Origin: Nepenthes gracilis
Taxonomy: Eukaryota > Streptophyta > Magnoliopsida > Caryophyllales > Nepenthaceae
Length of the DNA stretch: 64,000 bases
Direction of reading: 5' to 3'
NCBI GenBank assembly: GCA_033239525.1
Contig: BSYO01000024.1
Location: forward strand, 7,587,991-7,651,990
Below the pieces are notes generated by a model. That model saw only the letters and a program-made list of their open reading frames with translations, was not told the origin of the DNA and made no database searches. Position 1 is the stretch's first letter; every line of letters begins with the position of its first letter. A program made the position numbers and the translations under genes. Below are positions 47,281 through 58,250 of the stretch, in pieces.

Positions 47281-47639
47281 CAATTTATTATTACTTGCAT
47301 GTTTGTTTGCTTGTGTATGTTATGATTGCCTTCAGGTACTCAGGCCATTGCCTAGTTGACGTTGACTTGGGCACTTGTATATTCCCTTATTCAGACCAGG
47401 CCAGATTAGGTCCCCAGCCTCGCTCAGTGTACATCTGAAACTAGGATAGTGCAGCCGTTTAGCTTGGCTACACATGATTCAAGGACCATGCTCCAGTCAG
47501 CCCAAAAAGTCTTCATGGATGTGGTGGAGTCAACAAACACCGAGCTCGTCTATGCACCACATGATATATGGACCACAGCTCTGGCCAACTCGTTAATTCT
47601 GCTGTATGGTTCTAAGTCTATGGCTCTATTCAGCTAGGA

Positions 47640-48560
47640 AAGTCTAGGATTAGGAGTTAGGGACCCTAACTTCAAAAACCTTGAGGAATACATGCAAAGA
47701 AATTGTAGCAAAAGGCTACATTCCCCGCAAAAAGCCCACCCAAGTCAACCAATGGGAACAGTTTTTATGTGATATGGACAACACCACCCGTGTAAACGAG
47801 CCATAGTAACTAGGATCACAGAAGGGGTCTAGTATGGTCGAAAGAAAGGTTAGGCAAGTAATGTGGTGGTTAACATGTAGTGGCTAATATTATAAAAGTA
47901 ATTAAGAATGGCTGGAGATATATAAAGCCATGTCCTATTGTAATAATCAGCTATGATGATGAATGAAATGGTTATGATATGAGTTCTAATCCTGTTGAGG
48001 TTAGATTCCCTTGAATCCCCTTCTCTTTTCCTTTGCTTAACAATCTAGACCCTTCCCTCCTCCTTATTCTTTCTTATTTCTCTCCTAATTACTCTTGTTC
48101 TAGTTATATTTTAGTTCTATTAGACTATTATGTGACACTTAAAATCCTAGCTCTCTTAAAGGGCAGGGCTGGGGGGCCTTAGCTAGGGGTTCCATTTTGC
48201 AAAACAAAAGGGTCCTAGTCGCAAATATCCGAAGAATGGGTAGAAGGCCAATAACTGCTCAGTACCATGTTTTTCCACATCTGGACTCATCCCAGCAAAG
48301 CCGGAATAGGACACAAGGTATGTGCAAACAGGCCCGGATGCAATGCTCCATGGACTTTGGCCCTAGTCAGCCTGAAAATAAGGAGTTGGGAAGCTAACTT
48401 CAAAAACTGCTGGGAAATCAAGGGCAAAGAAATCCCCATTAAAGGCGCATGAGAAGGCCCAGCCAAGTCAACCAACGGGCATACTCAAAATCTTAGCTCC
48501 CTTTAAGCAGGTAGGCGTAGCCAGGGGGATTCTGTTTGTAAAGCATATGAGTCCCAATCG
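47640..48560. repeat. Diverged direct repeats and an LTR-like segment
   Basis: Text around CTAACTTCAAAAAC followed by CAAAGAAAT recurs at about 47669 and 48389. Text around AATCYTAGCTC recurs at about 48143 and 48491. Between them, 47820-48130 has a TATATAAAGCC box (near 47918) followed by a pyrimidine-rich stretch, the usual layout of a short LTR. No ends or target duplication could be fixed. Confidence 0.35.
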
Positions 48561-48839
48561 ACATCACTCAGAAACCAGGAAAGAGGCAATGGCAGAAGAG
48601 GGCAATGTCCTTGCAACTTATTCTAATTTGCCCACTTCTTCATTCGATAAGATGCTTTTTCTCAGTAGGTTTTGGTAATTTGCGTGTTCTACTTACACTC
48701 TTGGGTGAAGTTGTAAGTACGAGGACACTTTTTTTTCATATGGCTTAGCCACGATATGTGGAAGAAGCGGTTGTTGATCTGTTACAATCTTAAAAGGAAT
48801 CTTATTTGAAGAAAATCACTTTTGAGTGTTAAAATAAAA

Positions 48840-49550
48840 TTAAGTAATATTGAGGATCTTCACCCAATCGTCTTGACTGGCACTCATAAAATGTCACAAG
48901 TATTCTACGAGTAGGCCATTGAATATCTCCATTTGACCATTAGTTTGAGAATTGTAGCTCAATAAAATATTCAATTTTGAATCGAGCGGTCTAAAGAATT
49001 TTGACCAGAATGCTCCGATGAAGTGTCCATCTCGATTGCTCAATATTTTTGGCACTCCCTAGTATTTGATGATGTGTTTGAAGAGAAGGGACGTTGTCTC
49101 CTCTCCTAAACAATATCTTGTTGTCGGAACACAGTGGCGTACTTTGAACAGCAGTCCATTACCACCAAGATGCACAAGTATTCAGTAACTTTGAGCAGTC
49201 TTGTGATGAAGTCAAGAGAAATGCTCTTCCAGGGGTTCCAGCAACCTCGTCATCTTTTACTGTTCAACCTTATCTTGTTAATAGGTGAGATATGTCTTTG
49301 TATAGCTCATCACATTCTCCTTCATTTTAGGCCAATAATAGCCATTTTGTAGTAAATTTAGGGGTATGCTGCCACCTCGATGCCCACCCGCAGTATCATG
49401 ACATTCTCTGATGAGCATCCTCCTCAATCCTCCAACATTGGGTATGAAAATCTAGTGTCCCTTTGTAAAGATGTCGTTCCAAAATCTTCGAGTCTTGCCT
49501 TCATAGATAAGTCGAAGTTGTGCCATGACTATTGGGTCATTATCAATGTT
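48840..49550 (-). pseudogene. Chromovirus integrase
   Basis: Leftward from about 49480 the frames give RECHDTAGGHRGG, then LLQNGYYWPKM (zinc-finger end). Near 49060-48990 they give KYWGVPKILSNRDGHFIG, the second catalytic aspartate block (retained as RDGHF). Near 48960-48850 they give YNSQTNGQMEIFN and VEYLxHFMSASQDDWV, the glutamate block and its following helix. Several stops interrupt it. No chromodomain is seen, because the sequence is lost beyond about 48840. Confidence 0.75.
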
Positions 49551-49559
49551 TAACTTTAA

Positions 49560-51030
49560 CTGTTCTCTGATGGTTGTAGTAATCTCGCTTGTTGATAAGT
49601 GGGCTACTCAAGATAAGGCGGCGAGGTCCAGTCTTCTATTAAGGGCATCTGCAGCCTGCTTACAGCGTCCATATTTGTGCTTTAACATCAAGGTAAATTT
49701 TGCTAAGAATTCCTGCCATTGAACCTGCCTGGATGTCAACCTCGGTTACTTTAGGATATGGCTAGCGATAGTGTTGTTAGTCCTTATCACAAACTTGGAG
49801 CTGAGCAAATAATATCTCCATGTCCTCAAACAATGAACAATCACTAGCAACTCTTTCTCCTAGGCTTCATAACGTTGTTCGGTCTCATTTAGTTTCCTAC
49901 TCTTGTATCCTACTGGATGGCATTCTTGCAATAGGACCCCTTCGAGAACAATGTTTGATGCATCGGTCTGCACTTTAAACTGCTTAGTAACATCCAGAAG
50001 GGCTAATGTCGGCTCCTTCATTACTGCGCCCTTGAGCTCCTTGAAATCTTGTTGGCATGCCTTCATCTACTTCCACTTCCAATCCTTCTTGAGTAAATCC
50101 GTTGAAGGTGCTGCTTTCCTTGAACACCCTTCTATGAATCGTCGATAATAATTAGTAAGGCTAAGGAATGAGTACAGCTCTCTTTCACTAGATGGGACTT
50201 GCCAATCTGAGATAACTTGCACATTTAGATCTATCCTGATCTGACCTCGCCCCACAATGTATCCTAGGAAGTTGATCTCCTCTTGAGCAAATGAGTATTT
50301 CTTCCTCTTTACAAAGAGATGATTTCCCTTCAACTTTTGGAATACTAATCTTAGATGCTTCTTATAATCTTCTAGGCTTGAATTATATATCACAATATTG
50401 TCCAAGTAGATCACCACAAATTTGTCCAAGTATTCAAGAAATTCCTGGTTCTTCCTTTTTACAAAGAGATGATTTCCCTTCAACTTTTGGAATACTAAAT
50501 CTTAGATGCTTCTTATAATTTTCTAGGTTTGAATTGTATATCACAATATCGTCCAAGTAGATCACCACAAATTTGTCAAAGTATTCAAGAAATTCCTAGT
50601 TCATCAACTTGCAAAAGGTTGTTGGGGCGTTAGTTAATTCGAAGGGCATTACGAGCTACTTGAAAGTTCCTTATATTGTTACGCACGTGGTTTTTGGCTT
50701 GTCTCCCTCTGAGATTCGAACTTGGTGATAACCGAACCTCAAGTCAAGCTTTGTGAAGTATTTTGTATTGCTCAACTGATCAAATACGTTAGCAATTGAA
50801 GTAATTGGATAATGGTTCTTTACCATCATTTTATTTAGGGCCTTGTAGTCGATGCAAATACATAGACTACCATCTTACATCTTCTAAAATAGAATAGGGG
50901 CCCCATAATGTGCCTTTAAAGGGGCAAATGAATCCCGAGCTAATTAACCCATTTAGTTGTTTTCGCACTTTGCTAGCCTCTGGAGGTGCTATTCGGTATG
51001 CTCCTCGCACAGGTTGTCTCACCCCTAGTG
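49560..51030 (-). pseudogene. Chromovirus reverse transcriptase and RNase H
   Basis: Leftward from 51030 the frames give GVRQPVRGAYRIAPPE, YKALNKMMVKNHYPI, YFTKLDLRFGYHQVRI and VMPFELTNAPTTF, then the polymerase active-site segment. That segment is duplicated: the upstream copy has YLDD (50548-50559), the downstream copy YLDN (50397-50408). After [14 protein letters not shown] comes the RNase H part with FKVQTDASNIVLEGVLLQ (near 49980) and KHKYGRCKQAADALNRR. An extra A in the upstream copy shifts the frame. The gene is dead. Confidence 0.85.
50301..50600 (-). repeat. 150-bp direct tandem duplication around the RT active site
   Basis: Copies are 50301-50450 and 50451-50600. Both start CTTCCTYTTTACAAAGAG and contain the same text with few differences. 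One copy has an extra A near 50498. Each unit encodes about 50 residues including the YLDD position. Confidence 0.9.
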
Positions 51031-51039
51031 CAAGTTTGA

Positions 51040-51685
51040 TCTAGTGATCTATCGTTCTCAGAGCTCATTGTCTCCCGACTCTGGTGGATCACCTTTCCCT
51101 TGTAGCACACTCAGAGCTCTTTTGTGGGAGCATTGTATCATCTTATGTGGCTCGTCACACAGGAAGCACTCACCAGAAGACGTCTTCTTACTTGTCGACA
51201 TATTGATGCTTCCCTTGAGCTCTAAGAGTTCACCGGCAATGGATTCTTTCGAAAGCTACTTTCCCTACTCTTGACTTTGGACTCCGACTTGTTAACACTA
51301 GATGCACGCTACACAAGCTAATCTTAATTTCAATTGCCTCTCTAGATGGCATAGTTAACAAGTCTTTCGGTTGCATTTTGGGCGGAAGTTGGATCTGCAC
51401 CTGTTATATGAAAAATTCCATCTGAGCCACAATTGTAGGTTATCAATGAAATGTAAGAGACGATTCTTATTGGACATGTCTTTAATATACAATATGCACA
51501 TCGAGAAAGTTTTAACATAATCTTTAATTGTCCCCGTATACTTAATCTGTTTAACTTTCCTTCGTGCCATGAACTCAGTATTTTCAGGATAGAACTGTGC
51601 CATCAGTTCTCTTTTGAGGTATTCTCACAAGTCAATATTTAATCTTCCTTGGGCCATTTCCTCATATTTGGTCTGCCATTATAGT
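51040..51685 (-). pseudogene. Chromovirus gag, second half with zinc knuckle
   Basis: The frame at 51603-51355 gives MAQFYPENTEFMARRKVKQI, then YTGTIKDYVKTFS, the conserved core of chromovirus gag. Near 51170 a zinc knuckle reads CFLCDEPHKMIQC. Just before the solo LTR, WQTKYEEMAQGRLNID continues the gag text that breaks off at 53719. No protease follows; reverse transcriptase begins near 51030. Confidence 0.75.
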
Positions 51686-53718
51686 TGTTACGTTTTAAAA
51701 TTTGATCATGACATTAATAATTAGTGAGATTATTCATTAATGATTAATCAACCTAAAAATAAACTATGGATGTGAGTTTCACGTTGATATCCTGACTGAC
51801 CGAAAAATATAAATGATATAATTTGACCGTAGGACCCGAAATGTCATCTCAGCATGGTGGCTAGAATACCGACCATACCATAATATTAGATTATTTGTAA
51901 AAAGTTATGTTTAATTCAAAAATCAGAGTAAACTATACCTATAATAGGTTGATACTGGATAAATTAATATACATTCATTTAATTACAGATCATAGTTCGA
52001 ATAATATAAACATTATAAACTACTGATTGAAAACTATACACATAATCAATTAGCCAATATTTCTAATCCTAATCTTTGTGGATATCTCTTCCTTGAATCC
52101 TACTCATCCTACAGTGTCCGAGCCGCTAATTTGAAGGGGGTTAGCGAAAAAAAAATACGAGTGAGTCAAAAATTTAACAAGATATATAATTTTGTATAAT
52201 TTAACATATAATTTGTATCAAAACATGCCGGAAGGACAGTAGATCAAATTTAGATGTAATGACATGAATTTCCTTTACAATTATGCACAATTTCTAAATT
52301 TTCTTTTTTCAGTTTTAAATCAAATATGATATATAAAATCATATAATTATTATGGTCCAAAAGTCAGTGGGGTCTTATTGACTAAGGAGCAGATAATCGA
52401 AATCCGGCTTATATTTATTTTCACACAATTAAAGGCTTTATGCTACTATTCAATATTCATAGGTGGGTCATTGTATATATAACTTTGTAGATAGGGCTGA
52501 ATACCGCTTTTATTTTGGATGATAGATTCGAACTTTGATCACTACTATAATATACTAAGACATGCTATGATATACCACTGCTAAACTTATTACAATGGTC
52601 CGGTACTTAAATAAATGAAAGCTCTATACCATGCACATTATTATTCTTGTATTTTCTAAATCTAGAGAACATTTTTAATTTTTTAACAAATCGTAAAGTT
52701 TTTCTTCAAATTTATTATCATACAATACTTTAAATTCTGTATAAACTTAAACATGCTTATATCTAAAATATGTAATGCTACATTATTAGATTTTTAAAGA
52801 AAATAGTAGAAAAATTAGTAACATTGTAAAATTTTAACACGTCATTTCAAATAACATGCATGCAGTTACAATTTATGAAATTTTGGAACATGCAGAACAT
52901 ATATTTAGTAAATTTAAACATGCAAGGATATTATGTACAAATTTAAAGCATACCAGAGTCATTTAACCATGAAATCGGCACATATACGAATATAATTGCA
53001 GAAATTAACTTAACAAAACTAAGTGTATACTATTAAAGGCTTGGATTTTATGAAAATTGCAAGGAATGGGAATAAGGCTTCATATATGTAGAGTATCATC
53101 ATCTCTGCTACAAAAATATGTAATGCATGAGTATTCAAAACAATAAATATTTTAGAAGTGGAAAGAAATCAACAACAAAGGAAATGAAGGCTTGGGATGT
53201 ACTTACCTTAATTCCAAAATTTCGAAATCTTGCTTTGATTCATTTGAATTTGATTTCTTTAGCTTCCTCTCTTTCTCTCTCTTCTCCTTCTCTATCATCT
53301 CTCAAAATCTTGCAATAAATGATCGAAAATCAGCTAATCATGACTTAGATAGTAGACTAGCCCATCAGCGGGCATCGAGTGCGCTTTAGGCGCCACGACC
53401 AAACTTAGTGGCCCACTAGCGCTGCTTCGGGCGCGCGTCAAGTGTTGGCATTTTGCCTTAGCACACTCAAGCATTCTTCGGGCGTGCATTGAGAGCAGAT
53501 ACATTAGAAAGCGCGCTCAAGCTCCGTTCGGGCGTCTATCAAGCGTGACCTCTCTCCCAAGACACGCATATGCGCACTTCAAGTATCGATTAAGCATCCA
53601 TCAACTTGATGTGATCTGGTCCAAAATTTGACTTTGGTCCAATTTTCTTCCTCTAGCCTCAACTTGTTTATCTTAATTAATTTTGATTAAATTTGAAAGT
53701 TGGAACTCGTACTTTAGA
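51686..53718 (-). mobile_element. Solo LTR inserted in chromovirus gag
   Basis: The segment separates two adjacent parts of gag: text ending AGDAKL at its right and starting WQTKYEEM at its left. Read on the minus strand it begins TCTAAAGTACG, probably an altered TGT start, and ends CGTAACA. Flanks are ATAGT (51681-51685) and ATAAC (53719-53723), a weak five-base match. It has three GC-rich units with exact 51-bp spacing (TTCGGG at 53425, 53476 and 53527) and a CT-rich stretch near 53260. No coding region is seen. Confidence 0.7.
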
Positions 53719-54205
53719 ATAACTTGGCATCACCAGCTAGTTATATGGTCACCATGGAAACATTTGCCTCATCGGAGTCCATCTTCACAGCCCGTAAGTA
53801 TTGTTTCAGATCAAAGGTGAAATTGTCAAGCTCCTTTTAATCTCGCACACTACTATATGAGCAAGGTTTCAGATGCTTGACTCTGCCACTGTCGAAGGCA
53901 CTGCCATTAGTTGCAATAGTGCGTACTAAATGGCTCACCTTACCGATGAGCTTGGCGTTCTTGTCTTGCAACACCCTTGTGAAGTTACGAACATCATATG
54001 TTAGGCCTTTAACCATGTCTTCTTGGGCCCTCAACTAGACAAGGTGAGGCTATCCGCTCACCTTTCCATTCTAACGAAAGACTCATCTCATGCTTTGAGC
54101 TCAGTTACCCATCTTTCAATAGCTTCAAGCTGAATCACCATAGTCGGATGAACTATAGAAGTCGTTTGAACAGCTGGCTATGGCATCGCTTGAGCCATCG
54201 TTACC
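53719..54205 (-). pseudogene. Chromovirus gag, N-terminal part
   Basis: The frame starts MAQAMP near 54205 and passes an acidic helical segment. At 54034-53837 it reads AQEDMVKGLTYDVRNFTRVL. It ends with ELDNFTFDLKQYLRAVKMDS and a LAGDAKL string at the solo LTR. The last two pieces correspond to the conserved ELENFLxDMEQYF and LxGDAKLWW segments of plant chromovirus gag. Confidence 0.7.
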
Positions 54206-54278
54206 CCACTGTGTGTGATTTTTTGAAAATTGAGAATTTTCTTACTACTACTCTCATAAGGCAGTCTTTGATTCCCGT

Positions 54279-54585
54279 TGTCACGGTCAAATTTTTATAA
54301 CCATAAAACCGTGTGGCACATCCGGTTCCCCGTGGGAATGGACACTAGCCAAGTTAATCCATGAGCACTCTTAATTGTTGGGATCAATACCGGGATGCAA
54401 CTCATAAACTTATGCTAGTGTCAAATTTATTGAATGTAAAAAATCACTAGTAAGGTAATAATCAGATATGGAAGAAGATTTTAAGAATTTGTTACCCATT
54501 AAAGAGGTTTATAAGTCTCTTGGCCTTTGCCACTAATATACATTGAAAGGGCTCAATTTTTACGGTGGGGTATATAATTTTTTAC
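54279..54585 (-). repeat. 5' LTR of the chromovirus (short)
   Basis: Read on the minus strand it starts TGTAAAAAATT and ends GTGACA, 307 bp, directly upstream of the gag leader. The sequence after it (GGGAATCAAAGACTG) may be a worn methionine-tRNA primer site. No partner LTR was found at the other end, so the limits are tentative. Confidence 0.5.
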
Positions 54586-54989
54586 AATGTTAAAATTCAA
54601 ACTAAATTCATTTAAATTCTTCAAAAATTTTGAGATACGACAAAAATTATGTAAAAATTTATATGATTTGGTTTGAATTCTAACATATAGCTGAGCTCAT
54701 CCAGCAAACAGGTGAAATAGGCCCAGATGGTACAATGTAAGAAAGTATAACTTCTAAGTACAAGCTGACAAAACTTGCACCGTACGTGGCCAATGGACTG
54801 ACCTCAATGCAAGACATCTGAAGCTCCTTAGTAATAAATTGATAGGTTGGAAACCTGCCAATCATTGAATGCAAGACTTGACCTTCATCTGGAGCCAGGC
54901 CATGTGCTTTTGGTCCAGGCAATGGTTTGATTCGGTCATCTATGTGTTCGGTTCTTGCATCCGGAAGGTTGGTAATAGACTAGGATGTC

Positions 54990-56600
54990 CAAAAGGTAGC
55001 AAAGAGGAAACAGTGTTATCAGACTTGACAAATTTGCAGGATTAATGAAAATTTTAAAAATATAAAGAGAGGAAAAAAATAGCAAAAGTGGTATTAAGTG
55101 GAACAAAATCTAGAAACATATAATGTGTTGTATGTTAAGTTATGATCCAAAGAGGAAGAGAAATATCAAAAAATTGGCTAGAGCAAGAGAAAGAAGTAAT
55201 AATTTGTGTTGTATTAGATGTAAAAAAGAGAAAGATAATTAAATATTAGTTTAAAAAGACAACATAAAGGACAGATGATAGAGCTATTTTAATAAGTAAT
55301 TCAATGAAAATGCAATAGAAGGCCTAATTCTAGAAGTTAGTGAGAAGAAAATGAAATTTTCTTAGAGAGGTTGGAAATTAGTGTTCAAGAAGGTGAGTAT
55401 ACATTTAAAAAGGTGAAAAATAATATTGATAGGATCTAATGTTGTACATATTAAACTCTAGAAATATTTAGGAAAATATATAGCAAATTGGTTAACTAAC
55501 TTAAGAAATATGATTTTAAGAACTAAAATAATATCAAATGAATGGAGGAGAAGCATTAGTTCCTATTTGTAAAAAATAATAGACATATTTAATGTTATAT
55601 TAGTTATCGGGATATTAAATTAATGGACTCATAAAAAAAAAAAAACTATGGAAATGAGTTATTGGGCAAAAGACTAATGCAGAAACAAACATGTGCGAAA
55701 TCAATTTGGTTTTTTTGTCAGCACACTAAACCACTATCACTATATATCTTTTGAGAAAATTGATGGAAATATTAAGGATTTTCCTAAGATATAATTTATC
55801 AAGGACCTACTTTGAGACCTTATCTGTTTACCCTATTTATGGATAAACTTACAGGAGATCTTCAAGATGAGACTATTTTGTGTACATTATTTGCAGATAA
55901 TATTATTTCAATAGATGAAAGTATAGAAGATATAGAAAATAAAAACAACAAGTTGGATTAAGGCTATTGAATCTAAATGACTTGAGATAAATAAAAGTAA
56001 AAGCAAATATGAAAGCATAATTTTAGTAATTTTAGACAAAATAATAAAAAATTAATTTGTATTATAATTTAAGAAAACAAAGAGATTAACAAGGACATGA
56101 TACATGATTTATATAAGTTGGTTAATTTGAAGAACTAAATTGATTGTACTTTGTGATCATATTATAGCTCTAAAATTGAAAGACAAATTTAATGAGATAA
56201 TTATTAAACTCGCTATACTTTATATATCAAGATATTAGGCAATCATTACGTATAAAAACTACCCATTGCAGAGTTGAGAATCCTATAATGGATGAGTTGA
56301 GTTGCACTAGAAAAAAAAAAAAAAAAGGAATTGTAATACTCGTAAATATTTAGAAGTTGCACCTCTAAAAGATAAAATGATTTTGAATACTTGAAACTTA
56401 GGCCAAAGAAGCTCTCATGAGGAAAGTTGACTTGGTGGTTGTTAGAAGAAATAAAGCAAGAGGTAGACCTAGAAAAATCTAGAGTGTAGTAATAAAAAAA
56501 AAAATGATCTAGAATTACTTTCCCTCTTGGATGGTATTATGATAAATCGAGTAAAAAAGATAAAAGCGAATATATATAGCCAACTCTACTTAAGGAACTT
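54990..56600 (+). pseudogene. RTE-type LINE reverse transcriptase remnant
   Basis: Across plus-strand frames one reads NEWRRSISSYL near 55538 and ENQFGF-like text near 55695, then RPYLFTLFMDKLTGDLQDE-type text near 55820-55870. At 55895 LFADNIISIDES replaces the catalytic FADD motif. The C-terminal part near 56270-56440 reads IAELRILxWMS and YLEVAPLKDKM. These are the blocks of the plant RTE clade in the right order. Stops and A-run expansions break every frame. The remnant ends about 85 bp before the splice acceptor of exon 2. Confidence 0.75.
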
Positions 56601-56685
56601 AAATTGTCTCCCTAGCACAGTTTTGATGATTAACGGCTTTACACATAAATATCTATCATTTTCAATCTTTGTGGTCTGATTGCAG

Positions 56686-57002
56686 AACTGAGGAGGAGAA
56701 TAATGAAGTATTCAGAAGGTGACATGGAAGCCTTGCCATCCATCTTTGAAGCAATATTAGCTAGGAAGCTGACAGGTAATCATAGTGACTCTGATGACGA
56801 GTTAATGGAAGAACTTGGATCGAAGAATTCACTAGATGTCGAAGATGATAAGTTTGACACTGATGATGAGTTAATGCAAGAACTTCAATGCAAGCCGCCA
56901 CGTGATGTCAAGTTGGACAATGATGGTGAGCTAATAGAGGCATTTCAATGCAAGATGCCATGTGACGTCAAAACTGAAGAAGATCGAATTCGAGCCAGAT
57001 GA
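56686..57002 (+). CDS. Exon 2 of the nuclear gene (acidic DDEL repeats)
   Basis: After the acceptor the frame reads ELRRRIMKYSEGDMEALPSI and FEAILARKLTGNHSDSDDEL. I recall plant mitochondrial-type proteins of unknown function with a closely similar RRIxKYxEGDxEAxPSIFEAILxRKLxG block; this is memory, not a search. Three acidic repeats follow (SDDELMEELGSK, TDDELMQELQCK and NDGELIEAFQCK), then a stop at 57000. One base earlier in frame, from 56974, the reading FEPDEHLLENDLEITDC would form a fourth unit and stop at 57064. A one-base insertion in the AAAA at 56970-56973 may therefore have cut the protein short. The exon has no other stops. Confidence 0.7.
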
Positions 57003-58250
57003 GCATTTGCTTGAGAATGATCTAGAGATTACGGATTGTGGTAAAGGAAATGGATGGCCCCATTGAGAAATTAAGCTTTCTCCAACATCTCTCCACCCCC
57101 TTATACTTACCTCTATATTATTAGTTAGTAATGACATCTCTAATCTTTCACATGACAGTGATCGTGTGAGAGGTCTGTTTTATAAACCGTAGGGGGAGGG
57201 AGAAGAAAGGGAATGGATGCTGGTGGGGGACATTGAACCAGCCGTGCAAGATGCTTGAGCTGAGGCATCTAAGAGAACTTCGTGTCCAGCATAGGTGAAG
57301 ACAACTGATCATCTCAAATTAGAATTTGCCTCTAAATTTGTCACGCTTTTCAGCAGTTTGTGCTTTTCTTAGATTGACAAGTTATGAACGGTATTGTCAG
57401 TTTCTTCTATTTTTGTTGTTTCTGAGGTTGGTCTGTTTCTTGAGTCTCTTTCCGATGGTGGTCATTTCTCTATTTATATGATACTAAGGGGAAGGTTGGG
57501 GCTCCCCAGTTTTTCGACCCGTTCCTTTCAACCCTTGACATAAGCATGATTCTGATCAAGTCTCTTGAAACAGCATATATTTTACGGAAAGGAGCTCGGT
57601 TTCAGACTTGAACTCCATTCTTTTGGGATCTAAATAGGGGTCAAAGCTTAAGAAAAATGAACTCAGTATATGCTCTGTTGATAGTGTTGCTTAAGCAAAC
57701 TCTTGTTTTATCCTATATTATTGATCATCGATGATTTACTGCTGTATGTTTTTGAAGGATCCTTTGCTTTTAATGGATGACTTGTGGTTGTGAATTGTTA
57801 GTTTTGATGTTTTCCTTTGTTCCTCGATAACCCTGGAAATTCCGGATCAGTAGCCTTGAGGGCATTGAATGATTACTTCATGTGTCACGCTTGTGTAATA
57901 GGCATGCTATGTATGTTTTAGAAGGCCAAAAAGAGATGAATAAAAATACTCCTCATAAAAAGCCGGAAATGGTAAAGGCAAGGCTATATCTAATTGTCGA
58001 AAGCGGTTGCATGTTGTCATCATCTCTGGATCTGTATTTGACAACTATTATCTTTTGATCAGTTGGATGGAATGAGTCTCTTTGCTCGATCAATGTTAAG
58101 GGTGCCAAATTATTTTTAAGCCTGTGTTAAGTATATTTTGTTGTATTTTATTTCATCCTGCGTTTGAAATTGCAATGTGGGTATTACCAGTGAAATGAAA
58201 ATGATTAAGATCTTAGGAAATCGGTATTATTTATTTCCATATTTCTGGAG
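57003..58250 (+). other. Probable 3' untranslated and downstream region of the gene
   Basis: This stretch has unique-looking sequence without repeats or long frames. An AATAAA-type signal lies at 57939-57944. I recall relatives of the gene as longer at the C-terminus, but no matching exon is visible here. Confidence 0.4.

Larger units (their letters stand above)
48690..54585 (-). mobile_element. Degenerate Ty3/gypsy chromovirus (minus strand)
   Basis: Reading leftward: a 5' LTR (54585-54279), gag start (about 54205-53719), a nested solo LTR (53718-51686), the rest of gag with a zinc knuckle, reverse transcriptase, RNase H and integrase. The order and motif style are those of plant chromoviruses. 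Protease is missing between the zinc knuckle and reverse transcriptase. The 3' LTR was not found; the match to integrase fades near 48840. Stops and shifts occur throughout. Confidence 0.8.
36599..56685 (+). other. Putative 20,087-bp intron filled with transposable elements
   Basis: The donor is GT at 36599. The acceptor is a pyrimidine-rich stretch ending TGATTGCAG at 56685. Exon phases agree. Inside, in order: about 190 bp of unique sequence; a FAR1/Mutator element with an inner LTR retrotransposon (36793-43821); an unassigned part (43822-48690); a chromovirus with a nested solo LTR (48690-54585); and an RTE LINE (54990-56600). Extra exons within cannot be ruled out. Confidence 0.65.
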
